DNA of 64,000 nucleotides from Rhabdophis nuchalis (lineage: Eukaryota; Chordata; Lepidosauria; Squamata; Natricidae), in contig CM077648.1 in assembly GCA_039707465.1 (NCBI GenBank), forward strand, positions 26,353,119 through 26,417,118, in the 5' to 3' direction. Position numbers and translations under genes: made by a program. Positions within the stretch are counted from its first letter, which is position 1; each line of letters opens with the position of its first letter. Below the pieces are notes generated by a model. The model was not told the origin of the DNA. It saw only the letters and a program-made list of their open reading frames with translations, and did not search any database. Shown in pieces: positions 13,582-25,348 of the stretch.

Positions 13582-14068
13582 TCAGCCGTTATCTGTCCAA
13601 GGATAAATTAAATTTGCCTCTTTTACAGTTCGCATTCTCCATTTCTTTTTTTCCCTCTTTCCAAGTTCTTTATAAACTTTCATTGGCACATTGTGATCCA
13701 ATATAGCTGTCCAATCATAACGCTGACCAACTCCTTTTCTCATATTTTGTTTATTTTTAAATGTCAAGTTTATTCCGGATGTGGTTTCTCCTTTCTTTCC
13801 TTTTTTTTCCCCTTTTTCCGGTTGAAATCCAAATTTCTGATAAGGTCTTGATCTTATCCCCTTTCCTGGACTTTCCCCTTTCTCCTCAGTTAAATCCAGT
13901 CCATTGTCACGATCGTCTTCCTTTACTTCTTTAATTTCTTTAATTTCTTCACTTGGTATAGTAAATAACTTTCTATCGAATATTGCATGGCATTTTTTTT
14001 AATTCTTTCAAGATTTCAGTCAGAAGCTCCTGATTTTCTGCAGTATATATATCTATGTGCGTAGACAT
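13582..14068 (-). pseudogene. ORF1-like frame of the L1-type element, one frameshift
   Basis: Starts at an ATG at 14068-14066 (MSTHIDIYTAENQELL...) and runs about 160 codons to a TGA at 13584-13582. It is broken once at an 8-A homopolymer (plus-strand T run 13993-14000), where one extra base shifts the frame. The product is strongly charged: the N-terminal part (TEILKELKK) is helix-forming, the middle is rich in E, K and D, and the C-terminal part contains VYKELGKREKKKWRMR. It is shorter than a typical L1 ORF1 protein (about 330 residues), and I cannot identify the RRM or C-terminal domain. A nucleic-acid-binding role is inferred from charge and position only. Confidence 0.55.
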
Positions 14069-14940
14069 ATGGGCGAATCCACAAAGTAGGAAAAAGTAAC
14101 TCCAATTACCTTGTTAGTGGTTAGTTTGTTTCTGTTAATTTGTTTCTATTCAATGTTTCCAAAAGTTCTGCTCATACATGTCCACCCACCGTTTTTCCGA
14201 GAGGGACACAATGTAACAAATAGTTTAAATGGCTTAGAAATGTTTCAATCTTTTTGGTTGGAAGGAGAACAGAAACAAAAAAGATAAAAATATACTCCTT
14301 ATTTAAGTTTAAAAATGCGCAATAGAGTATCCAAATAATTGTAAGATTGTAAAGGTGCTCCAAGTTTCAAAGTTTTGAGTGAAATAAATTAAAAAGACAA
14401 AGAAATTAGAAAAATCAGACACAATCCGATCCCTTTCAGCGTTAATGGAAATGGCTATTTCTTTCATTACGGTTCAATCCACCATTTCAAAGCATTCTGT
14501 AGATCGGAGAAATCTCACAATTCAGCTAAAATTCGCCACTTATCTTTACATTCAAAGTTTTAGTGAAAAAAAAGGTTTCTTAGCAGAGTGTTTCAAATGT
14601 AGAACAAAATACCTTCCCGATGTTATCCTCTCTTTCATGCAATTCCTTTCGTTTCAGGAGATTCTCCCTTTGCCTTGGTCCGCCCTCCAGAAAGGGGGGG
14701 GGATGCGATTCGTCTCCCTTCAGAGATTTTGCTTCGTATCGGGCAGGAATCTTGCGGGATCCCTGCACCCAGCGAAGGCTTATCTCCTATTCACCGCCCC
14801 TCCAGGGCAGCTTAGATTCCTATGGAATCACGGCTGGGACGAAAGCCAGCCGAGTCCCTGCAGCTTAGGGAGCCCAGTTGTGTCGGCACGAGAGGCTCCG
14901 CCTTCTTCAAGAAAGTGTATATAAATTTAATCCGACTAGT

Positions 14941-15062
14941 CTGTGGAGATTCTCAATCATCTAGCTCATTGTTGTCCCAAAGCTCTTTTTCAGGAGGCAA
15001 CTGCAGATCTTCAAAAGAAAAAAGAAGAAAGTCTAGTTGCCTCCTGAAAAAGCAGCTTTGGG
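14941..15062. mobile_element. Penelope-like element terminal fragment, fold-back form
   Basis: The left half begins tgtggagattctcaatcatc and is the antisense PLE terminus. The right half (from about 15030) is the sense copy ending agcagctttggg, so caggaggcaact and agttgcctcctg pair. Six bases (gactag) are shared by the flanks, a weak duplication. Confidence 0.65.
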
Positions 15063-15189
15063 TTAACTTGACTAGGAAAATATTGTGGATAGGATTATGA
15101 TTAAAAAACAATTTATTATATGTTAGATTAAAGTTAGGAAAAGAATATGTTGAGCTGTCCAAATGTGTTAAGGACACTAACAAAGTTGT

Positions 15190-15234
15190 CATCTATATCT
15201 ATATCTATCATCTGTCTGTCTTTCTGTCTGTCTA

Positions 15235-15316
<82 letters not shown>

Positions 15317-15357
15317 CCTACCTACCTACCTACCTACCTACCTACCTACCTACCTAC

Positions 15358-15399
<42 letters not shown>

Positions 15400-15402
15400 C
15401 TA
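15190..15402. repeat. Compound (ATCT)n-(ACCT)n-(ATCT)n microsatellite
   Basis: About 200 bp of tetranucleotide repeats. A central block of about 12 ACCT/CTAC units is embedded between ATCT blocks. It produces long artefactual frames of I/Y/L/S repeats. Confidence 0.95.
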
Positions 15403-15861
15403 TAAAATCTTTCTCATGATTTAATTAGGGCATCCATTGGAGCCCTGGCACTTTCAAACTTACAGTGGCCTTTGTCATCATCCAGAAAGAAAAAATGCAA
15501 GGGAATCAGAGCCACAAGAACATCATGAGGTAATTTTTTATAGTATGCAGTCTACACAGAAGGAAAAGGCAGGTGGGGGGGGGAATGCTCTCTCTATACT
15601 TATGGCAACCAATCATAGCATAGATTGCCTCATATATAGTTAGTTAATGTGCTCTTTAAGTAATCAACTACAACTGTGCCTATGGAGATTCTCAGTCATC
15701 CAGGTCATGTTTGTCCCAAAGGTGCTTTTCTCAAAAGGCAACTGGACATCCTTGGGGGATATTTTTGAAGACTTTTCACTTCTCACCCAAGAAGCTTCTT
15801 ACGCTCTGACCACATATGTGCCATGCTGGCCCTCTGCCTGACCATTACCTATTTTAAATAC

Positions 15862-16199
15862 AAAGTTTTTTGGTCTACAGACAAAAACACGCTGTGCCAT
15901 GGGTTCACCTGTGTCCCCCATGGTGGCCAATCTCTACATGGAAGAGGAGTGTGCACAAAGGTGGGTCCTCCCGGTTCAACTCAAATCGGGGCAAACCGGT
16001 AGTAACAGAGGCAGGAGGCTCCGCCCACCCACCCCGGACACTTCTGCGCATGCACAGAAGCATTGAGCTCTAGCACGCCCAAGCTGGTAGTAAAAAAATT
16101 GGCAACCCACCACTGACTGTGCAGTACACATTAAGGAAGACAGAAACCTTAACATTGAAGTTTATAGAAACCCCCTACACACACAGGTCAATATTTACA
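15862..16199 (+). pseudogene. Penelope-type reverse transcriptase remnant, interrupted
   Basis: Before the hAT insertion the frame reads AMGSPVSPMVANLYMEE (about 15893-15946), the conserved Penelope RT block before the catalytic strand. After the insertion it resumes as IKEDRNLNIEVYR (about 16129-16168), which matches the region that in this family lies beyond the RT core. The catalytic DD strand and everything between are absent, and there is no GIY-YIG endonuclease. It is a dead fragment. Family assignment rests on these motifs only. Confidence 0.7.
15956..16115. mobile_element. hAT-type MITE (160 bp) inside a Penelope remnant
   Basis: Ends caaaggtgggtcctccc and ggcaacccaccactg are inverted. 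The flanking 8-mers agtgtgca (15948-15955) and actgtgca (16116-16123) match at 7 of 8 positions. Same family as 47512-47666. Confidence 0.8.
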
Positions 16200-16333
16200 T
16201 GTTGATTCTCACTACCCACTGGAGCATCAAAGCTGAAGAAGCTTCCTGGATGAGAAGAAAAACATCTTCAAAGACAAACAAGAAAGTACAATGGCCTCTT
16301 GGGAAAAGCATCTTTTGGGACAACCACAACTGT

Positions 16334-16867
16334 ATATTCTGGCGTATTGTACACTTTACTGCTCCAGCTACTAAATTCAATATCTTAACAGAATATAACA
16401 TGAAATTGGTTTTTAAACTGTTGATTATTAGTACTTTAAGATGGGGTTAAAATTAAATATTCATTTAAGCTAGAGAGAGGTTTTTGTGTTGTACTAATAT
16501 CTTTGTATTGGAGGCCTCTTTTATTTTACATTTGTTTCATGTTTTTTTGCCATTTTTTAATCTATCCTGTTACTCCTCTCCCTTTTTCCTCTTTGTTATT
16601 TTGTATTTTATTTTGTATTTAATATTAGTTTTTGAACTGCAATAAAGATACCTGAGGAAAAAAAGAATATCTCTTAATTATGCTATCCAACATATGTATA
16701 ATTATAGACTCCAGTGATAATTCAAGAATGTTTTCTATTGTAATTATTTTTATTAAATATTTAATGTCAAATGTTTATCAAAAAGAGATGACAGTGGCAT
16801 TTGGGTCACTGAATAGTCTAGGGTGGCCTTTTAACCACAACAAAATGCAGTTAGCAACGTTCTATGA
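16334..16867. other. AT-rich stretch with an AATAAA plus A-run
   Basis: At 16641-16665 an AATAAA is followed closely by an A-rich run, like the 3' end of a retroposed transcript or LINE on the plus strand. No coding part and no clear boundary, so no call is made. Confidence 0.3.
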
Positions 16868-17074
16868 CAGTGATGGCAAACCTTTTTCTTATGGCATGCC
16901 ACATCACACGTGCGTGCCCACTCAATCTCCCCGCCCACCTGTGCACGCAGCCTTTCCTGAAGCCTGGGGAGGGTGAAAAAGGCCTTTCCTGGCCCTCCAG
17001 GGGGGCAAAAAATCAGCTGGCTGGCGCATGCATGTGGCACCCGTGGCACCCGTGCAATGGGTTCACCATCACGG
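16868..17074. mobile_element. hAT-type non-autonomous element (207 bp)
   Basis: Left end cagtgatggcaaaccttttt; right end gggttcaccatcacgg. The 8-mer ttctatga is repeated exactly at 16860-16867 and 17075-17082. Related to the 527-bp copy at 27442-27968. Confidence 0.9.
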
Positions 17075-20000
17075 TTCTATGACATTCACTGGACTTACTT
17101 ATTCCAAATTTTAGGAGCAATTCCAAACATCATTTTGCTTTTTCATAACGTAAATTCAAGGAATTTTAAATTTAACTGGATGTTCAATGTATACTCTACA
17201 TCTGGCAACAAAAAAGAGGAGGAGGGCTGTACATGAGTTATTAAAGCTATAACTTGCAACTGTTATAAATTAGGAAGGGATGGAAGAAAGTCATGCTGAT
17301 ATATGAGGATTAAGTGGAAACAGAGAACGTTAACACCATACCAGTGGATTCAAGAAAAGCAGAGTATGTATGTCCCATGACAAAGTCAACGGACATGTCA
17401 ATAGAATGTAAGATACAGTCTCCCTTCATGATCTCTTGCCCCTAAGTTACTCAATGTTACTTGGGTAAACATGGATTGTACTCAGCAGTGCAAAACAAGT
17501 CAGTGCAATAACACTATAGAAAAACTTACATAATCCTGATCTTCTGTGCTAATTAATGGTTTTATTCTGAATATTAAGCTGCACCGTCCATATTAATTTA
17601 TATACACAAGACTTTGCTAATGTATAATGAGTTAATTTGATCTTGTATATTAATGTCAATATTCCAACTATTCTCAAGTGAAAAATTAGCTATTAAAATG
17701 GGCCCCCACAATTATTCATGCTAGAGAAAAGGCAGGCTCACAGTTGCACCTTCTTACTGCCTCCAACCAAAATATGAGGAGACAGAGGCTGCAACAAGTG
17801 ATGAAATAGTTAGGAAGCAACAAAACAATCAGGTTGTAGACTCAGCCCTCTGTAAACTCTTTAATATTAAATCTATCTCCTTACTTACTTAAAGTGCCTG
17901 AGTTGCAAAACACTTACATTGCTCCAAAAGCTTAATTAGGAATTCTACTTTTTAAAAGATTCAGCAAGATAGTTTAAAAAAAAATACAATGTAAAGATTC
18001 CTACAACACTATGACTGGACAATTATGATTTGTAAGAATGTTGCAACACACAATTATTTTGTTCTCTCGGGTTCTATGGACTAACACCCAAACACAGAGA
18101 CATACACCTATTGCATATGTATGTATATGTGTGTCTGTATATACAAGCATTAAATGCTTATATAAAAAGCATAAAAATACAATGCATATTTTTTTTAATT
18201 TACCTTATTTTGTAACTGTTTCTGAGCTCCTGTAGATATATAAAGCATGCCTGTGAACATAATATTCATCAAAATATTTTTAAAATGAAATACTGCTATT
18301 TCAATTGTTTGGTTTTATAATATAAACAGAAATTGAGTTTGGAGGCAAATAAACAAAATCTATTATCTGATGCCACCTGACCATATCCTCTAATATCAGA
18401 ACTGAGTTTTTCCAGAGGCAGCTTAAGGTATGATAGGTCGAGATCCATTAATCAGATGACACAACAAATGGATGAGCACCACAGCAGGTTTTCCCAGAAT
18501 ACACCTGAGCCAGTTGCGAAAACCCTGCTAATCAGCAGCAAATGCCATTGAAAGACCTTCTCTTCCAACAAGCAGTCTGGTGAGCTTTAATTGGCTGGTG
18601 GTTTTATGAGCTTCACTGTTGGATAGAAAATGCAGTTGCTGATTGGCTATCAAAACTTGCAGAGTTTAAAAGTTGAAAACAAATCAAACAAATCAAAAAC
18701 AGAAATAAATTGAGAATACTGATCCAGGCACATGCAACAAAGAAGCCTGTTTATTTGGCATCACTTCACTTGTAGTGACCTTGTCCCTGTTCCCAAAATA
18801 GTAAATAATCCCTAGCCACCCTTATGTCCTTCTGGGATAGCCAGGAGGCACTAAGACACAAATTGTCTCTTAATACGCACTGAATATTCAGAGCATCATC
18901 AAAACCAATTCATTTAACACGAAGGGGTAAAGGGTGCATGCCTGATGTTTTCCCAGTATATTCTAGTTGTATATTTGCTTAAGGCCAGCCAGTGCAAAGC
19001 TAGACATGACATTAATTTTACAAACGCAGTTGATGAATACTTTTTTGTGCATTTAATTGACAGCTGAAGGGAAACCAAATCAGACTTGGAATTGCAGGGG
19101 TTGGAGGAGGTGCTTAAGTCATTCTCAGCCTAGCATAACCAGCACAGGAACCATTTCTCTGAAGTTCATATTTGCATTTCAAGGGGAGCTCCCACTGGGG
19201 CCCAGTAAGGCTTAAGAGCAACTTATCCAGCTGATCTATAAACGGTCTTTAATTGTTTCTAAATACATATTAACATTTCCCTTGAAAACTATCACTGTTG
19301 GAAAGTTTGTTCTAGAAGCAGCATTTCACATGGTGTTTTTTTAAGCAACCTTGCTTGTGTGTAAACTATATTTTGAGTTATGAAGAAAACAGACTTATGA
19401 AAATTTAAATTTTCACATTGGTTTGGTTCATACATCATACTGAATCATGAAAAGCCTAGATTTTTTTATCCATGGCTAACAAACCAAAATTGGCTAGGAT
19501 CAAGACACCTAGCTAGTTAAAAGATGCTTTTTATGAACCATCATTTGTGGATTTCTGTATTGTGGGGAATTAAAGCTAATGGACCACTTTATAACTTTGT
19601 GAAGTGACATGTGAATACATCAGTTGGACAACTTTACTGTATGTAAGACTTTCTATGTACAGTACACAGAACAAATTTAATTTTTAATTAGTCATGTGAC
19701 TGGCCTGATGTTTTCCAATAAAGTTCATTACCAAATAGCCTTTAAACTCTGATACCTAAAGTCCAACATTTCAATCATGTTAGCACTTTGGCTCTCTGGG
19801 GTATTTTGAATTTTCAAACATCCATTAACTGTTTGTTCAAACATAACATTTTGCATTGAGGAAAACGTAGGAAAACAATCCTAAAATGCAGTAAAATTGG
19901 TGCTGGTTCAAACACATTTGGTCTACAGGCAGTAATCCAAAATAACATTTTCCAAATGTATTAGTGTTACCTGATTTCCCAAGCAGCATGGATAACATGA

Positions 20001-20122
20001 TTTTTGAAAGTTATCATTTAGCATATATGAATTGCATCACAACATTACCAGTTATTGCTGTTCACCTTCTGTGTTAATAAAAATCAGATAAACAGTATAG
20101 CTGACAAGTTGTGTCAGCAAAC
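17075..20122. other. Repeat-poor intronic stretch
   Basis: About 3 kb without a repeat I recognise, unusual for this window. No exon with splice signals seen. The more mixed-composition part at about 18900-19330 could hold conserved non-coding sequence, but I cannot test this. Confidence 0.45.
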
Positions 20123-20901
20123 TCCGGGGTGGAATAAAAAATCATTGATTTTTAAAAATTGAAATTGAAAAAAGGATTTTTAAATTTTAAATCAGATTTT
20201 TTTAGCAAATTTATTTTAATAAAATGCTTTTGGAATTAAAATGTATCTAAAGATAGTTTTGTATTTAAGATACATTAATAATTTAGTTTATTTAGCATGA
20301 AATGGAGCTTACTTATGTTGCATGAGGCTGTAGATTCTGCAATATTTACATTTTTGGTAAACTCATTCAATAAATCCAAGCTCTGCAAGCCAAGATAGCA
20401 TGCCCTGCATTGATGCATTCACACAATTTCACAGTAAGCATGAGATAAATCATAAAACAAAGTTCAGGAATATTTCTTTATTCCGTTGTTTTGCAAATCT
20501 AGGTACAATACAAACTCTATGATTGTTTGAAGAGAAATGCATCTGTACCACCAGGCTTTAAGTGTGAGAAGGAAGAGCTAGCAGTAACAATGCAAGTGAA
20601 ACCTGGAAAGCAGCTAATAAATATAATATTAAAGAGCACCTGTCATTTCAAATCTATCATGGCAGCGCCTGTTAATGGGCATCCACTCATCTGCTGCCTG
20701 CCACATCCTTCACCTTGTTGTATCACTGCTACCTCATTAAAGTGGATGGAACTGTCGGTGAGTCAACAGCGGGTTGGAGGAAGAGCTGTGAGACAGAGAT
20801 GACAGTTGCTCTTTAAAAATTATGATTTAAATCAAGTTGATTTAAATCAAGCCTTTTTACTAGTGATTTAAATCAACTGGATTTAAATCAAATCCACCCT
20901 G
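20123..20901. mobile_element. hAT-like element (about 779 bp) with 'gatttaaatca' ends
   Basis: The left end (cggggtggaataaaaaatca) and right end (tgatttaaatc...atccaccctg) are imperfect inverted copies. The 8-mer cagcaaac is repeated exactly at 20115-20122 and 20902-20909. The right end contains several repeats of gatttaaatca. The interior has a 91-codon frame (20527-20802) with no family I recognise, so it is probably non-coding. Confidence 0.7.
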
Positions 20902-23667
20902 CAGCAAACAAAAAGTTTCTAATGTCATTTATTTCATTGTTAGCTTGAATCCAAGTAAGCTGGTTCCAAGATTCAAGAGAAGCCTCTTTGTGGGTTTGGG
21001 ATCTATTCAATTTCACATGCCAAATAAAACATGAATGAAGGGGATAGGTTGTTTCAGATGTCACCACGAAACAATTCAGAGGGGGGTGAGGAGGAGGAGG
21101 TGCTGCTAGAAGTCTTCTGGATGAAAGTTCATAGAGTATAAGCTTTTAAGTAAAAAAGCACTGAAAGTCCTGTTGCCTTTTCTTTCAGCAAATTTTTGAG
21201 AAAGTAGTTTTTCAACAACCACTACAACCAAGACAAATTTCACTCCAGACATTGTTGAAATATGCCATCAGAAGCAAGCTCACAAATCTCATTAAGATTT
21301 ATGACTGATATATTAAAGTAAGGGGGAAGACTGTTAATGAAATATATATTATTTCAATACTCCGTTTATTGTCTTCATTAAAAAAAATAGTCCCAGATGT
21401 TCTATGGTCTTGAAAAAGTTAAGGCATCCATTAGTGCTCTGAACTGCTTAAATTACTTAAAATCAGTAGCACATTGTATTCATTTGAGAGAGGGGAGAAT
21501 TTAAAAGTTACAGCTCTGTTTACACAGCACATTATAACAAAATAGAAAACTACATTATGGCTTATCGCATTATGTGAACTCAGTTTCTAAATCCAATTTT
21601 TGAAAACTGGACTTTGAATGATCAAGCAAATGCACATTAAAATATCTTTTATATTATACCAATTTTAAATATATATTTCTAGCAGTCTATACCTGACGTG
21701 TAATTCTGATTTAAAATATTAACAACTGAATCTCAAGCATATACACTACTGTTTAACTGTTTATACATTTTCTGATATCAGAAATTAAGTTTCTTGTCAA
21801 ATGAGACTGAGAAAAATAGAAAATACTATTTTAAATAGACAGTTTTGCAGAACTGTAATCATTGAAGTCAAACAACTTCCAGCATTATTCCCTATAAATG
21901 ACAATGAACCACAGTTAAAAACTAAAACTGGAAGTTTCAAGTAAATCTTCTTTTAAGGTTCTTCTAACATTAACCCTCACACGTGGCAAAAGATTATATC
22001 TTAACCAATAAAATAAATGTATTCCTACTGTGAAGAAAAGAATCAGTATCCTTACATTAACAGCAGCTATAGACTACTCTGCTGTACACCAACAGACATC
22101 TGAACGAATAAAGTATTTAAATACTGGCAGACTAAAACCCTCACAATTTTTGAAATTATTATGCCTTGATAGATAACAACAGGCAAATAGTAATGAAACA
22201 GCTCTGCTTACTAACAAGGTGGCAATGTTCCATCCCATTCATTATACTGTCAACTCCTAATTCATCTCTTTTGCAGCATCTCTGTCTGGTTTTAGTCATG
22301 ATATACAAAATCCTGCTGATATCAATTTCTAGACTCTTTTAATCCCTGAAATTGATTTTGTTCTCTTAATATTAATGCCTTAGGAAGCAATCTTGATGAA
22401 ACATGAGACATTAGAAATAACTTGCTATAGAACTGAATTGTCAACATTATATCCCTTTATATGTTCCTGTTAAATACTATGCCCTAACCTAACTAATCAT
22501 TTAACAATTAAATGAATGTTGTGGTACTTAAAGGCGTAATGCCTTTGGAGGAATTTAGAAAGTTTTGTCGACTTTGTTCCTTTTTATTTGGATTTCTCTT
22601 TCTTCTCTTGTGTTTTTTCCCCCTCAACATTAAACAACATTATGCCACCTTGATCTTCTCCAATTAATAAGACCCAATACTTCTTTTTCTAAGCTTTATA
22701 AACCTCTAGGAATAACTGACTGATTCAGGAGGTGAACATCCTAAGTGCTCCAGAAACTGCATTTGGTCTTCACACCATGCCACACTACTTCTCATACTAT
22801 GCCATTCTGGGATCAGTTCCTTGAAGTATAGTAAATTCTGTAAACTGTTTTGGGTACGCCGAGGCACAATATTCCGAATCTGCAGGTTTTGTACATCTCC
22901 AAAAATATCTACTAGCTTCGCTCCATTCTTTTAGCTTGTAATCTTCAGGTTTCCTGATCATTTCTTTCCTTTCCTCATTTAACTACTGCTGCTTTCTTTT
23001 GTAACGGTTTCCTCTTCCACTTCTCATTTAGCTCAATTTTCTATATAATTTATCATTCCTGGGGCCTCTTCAGTTCCTCCCAATTATATTCCATCTTATA
23101 TTTTATATACAGTCTTCCAAGTTTTCCATGTTTTTTTTTTACATTTTCATTTTATTAGACAGTATGTTTTTGGTATAAAATGTTTCAATTTGCATAAGTA
23201 GATCTTCTATCAAGATTGAAAGACTGAGTTTATATCTCACTCTATCTGTAAGGATTATGTCAAAGGCTGGCTTTAAGTTAATAAGGGTAGCATACAGTTT
23301 CTATTTGGTTGGGGTAGGCTCCCTCCCTTCCTATGAACAGGGACAATAATAGCTAAGTCCTACTCTGGGAACACAGTCTGTTTTGTGTATGCTTTTAAAA
23401 AGGTCTGCCAGAGCTGTGTCCACCAACCAGAGTTCATTTTAACCAATTCAGAGAAGCATATGATTTCCACCCAGGATACTTCCATTTTTAATTGACATCA
23501 CATCAATTTGTGAAGCAACCATCCAGGCAGCAAATGAAGTATTATCCAGAAATCAATCCAGGATTCAGTTTCAATATATAAAACTTGCAATAATTATTTT
23601 CCCAAACTATTGGTGGCAACTTAGCCTTACTACTACAACCTCGCTATGAAGCATAAGGCATTTATAC
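20902..23667. other. Intronic sequence, nothing recognised
   Basis: About 2.8 kb of AT-rich intron. No nameable repeat or exon. Confidence 0.5.
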
Positions 23668-24136
23668 CGACAGACGCATTGGTTAGAGTGCAGTACTGCA
23701 GGCTACTTCCGCTGCCTGCCAGCTACCTGCCATTTGGCAATTCAAATCTCACCAATTCAAGGTTGACTCAGCCTTCCATTCTTTCAAAGTGGGTAAAATG
23801 ACGCCCCTGATTGTTGGGGGCAATATGCTGACTCTGTAAACCGCTTAGAAAGGGCTGTAATTTATTTTATTTTATTTATTTATTCGAATTTATACCCCGC
23901 CCTTCTCCTTGTTAGGACCCAGTGCGGCGCACAGGCATGATTTAAAACCACAATAAATACAATATACATCATTAAAATATATTAAATTATTCAACCCGTG
24001 TTAAAACCCATTTAAAAACCCTACCAAATTATAATTTAAGTATAAAAAGTCAGAAACGGGGGGCTATCCTAGGGGGACTATTGTAAAAGCAATATGAAGT
24101 GGTATATAAGTCTACTGGTAAGTGGTATTGCTATTT
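23668..24136 (+). mobile_element. tRNA-headed SINE with L2/MIR-like tail, interrupted
   Basis: Head: attggttagagtgcagtact with a B-box-like gcaattcaaatct. Body: 'gactcagccttccatt' then 'attgttgggggcaata'. Tail: ggtatataagtcta...gtattgctatt. The head is tRNA-derived (pol III A and B boxes). The tail resembles the L2/MIR 3' end (gtaaagc...tatataag). The copy is split by an antisense L2 fragment at 23861-24081. Sister copies are at 27227-27988 and 39076-39801. Confidence 0.8.
23861..24081 (-). mobile_element. L2-clade LINE 3'-UTR fragment inserted in a SINE
   Basis: On the minus strand it ends aagggcggggtataaatt followed by (TAAA)n, matching the tail of 44176-44755 almost word for word. The SINE word tgtaa is duplicated at 23856-23860 and 24082-24086. 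Non-coding, 5'-truncated. Confidence 0.8.
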
Positions 24137-25348
24137 ATGATTTTTTTCTTCCATTATCACTTTCTGCCACTTAATATTTCATGGCTGAGTTTCTACTCCA
24201 TGCTGAGCCATGTATTGATTTATTTCTATTTACTTTGTCCTATTCAAATCAGATCTACTTTGAGTGGCTTATATAGGTTTATATCATTAAAAATGAGCAA
24301 TAACCCTTCCCCATATTACCAGCTGTCCCAAATAAGGGCATCAGACAGAGTTGCCTCCAGGATTGCTGAAGATGACATTTTCTAGAAATTGAAACTCACA
24401 GAAAACCCTTCTTCTCAATTTCACCAAATGTTTACTTGGAACACACTGTCTGGGAGATACCCAAGCCCCTAAGCCATAAAGGGATTAAAGGACCAACATA
24501 TTTTATCTGATTGGCTAGGCTTATGCTTAGAAGAATTAAAGAATCCAACTATTGCAAAATTTGCAATGAGTTAATTGTAGTGTAATTAGAATACGTGTAA
24601 TATTAGTGTAATATGAACCAGGCTAGGATGGCTTGTTTAAAAAGCCATCCTAGTAAAAATAAACCATGATTTAGGATGTTTGGAACCAAAACATACTGGA
24701 CCTTAAACGCTAGCGCTCCAGTTACCTTTAACACCTCCCCCCTTTCCATCTTTTATTCTATATTTACAACTCTGTTCATTTCCCCTTTCATTCTCCATGA
24801 ATGGCATTCTACAAATGAATATACATACATGTGCTGTCACTTTTCTTTTTAGTCCCAAAATCAGAAACTATTGTAAAAATAGAATGTTATTAAAGTTTAT
24901 GACTAAAGTTTTTTTAAATGCTATAGTAGTTATACAAATCGCTTTTTGAACACCAGCATTCTAAAGAACTTAGTATATTATCCTTGACTCTAAAATGACT
25001 ATTTTAGAAAAAGTTACAGAAACTTTGAATAACTGGATAACATTCCACTCTTGACAGTCTATAAAAGCTGTCTGTAAAGCTACTATGTGGTCACATAATA
25101 AGCTTCAGTACTTGCTGCAGGATGACTCACTCTGTATTTGAGGGTTTAAATCTTCTTCTGAAATTGTCTAAAAACCTCAAGAAACCATAAAGTTCCTCCT
25201 GGAAGTCTGCACATTTCCTGCCCCAGCCTTCTGGGCCATATAAAGGAATAATTATTTCATTAAATGCAAGATGAGCTATTTGCATAACTATTTGAATTGA
25301 AATTGGGAAGTGTTCAGTTATTAGGTTCAGTACGATCAGAAATAGTTG
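24137..25348. other. Intronic sequence, nothing recognised
   Basis: AT-rich intron without nameable repeats or exons. Confidence 0.5.

Larger units (their letters stand above)
12331..14909 (-). mobile_element. ORF1-only L1-type retrotransposon (HAL1-like), 2.58 kb
   Basis: The 15-bp sequence agaaagtgtatataa occurs exactly at 12316-12330 and 14910-14924. Read on the minus strand, the unit between them has a GC-rich 5' leader (14909 to about 14650), an ORF1-like frame (14068-13582), a long AT-rich 3' region holding a purine-rich minisatellite (12990-12520), and a terminal AATAAA-type signal with an A-run beside the duplication. Long duplication, 3' poly(A) and a 3' polypurine tract are L1 hallmarks. 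There is no endonuclease or reverse transcriptase and no room for one, so the copy must have been moved in trans. This resembles half-L1 (HAL1) elements described in mammals; that assignment is inference. Confidence 0.75.
15678..16321 (+). mobile_element. Penelope-like retroelement remnant with inverted ends
   Basis: The left end is the antisense terminal sequence (from 15680, tatggagattctcagtcatc). The middle has decayed Penelope-type coding sequence. The right end is the sense terminal sequence ending about 16321. The flanks share aactacaactgt (15666-15677) and aaccacaactgt (16322-16333), 11 of 12 identical, a likely target duplication. A hAT element (15956-16115) is inserted in the middle. 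A large internal deletion separates the two coding pieces. Confidence 0.75.

Noticed and set aside
15147..15419. CRISPR-like array or repeat protein
   Set aside because: It is an uninterrupted tetranucleotide microsatellite with no spacers.
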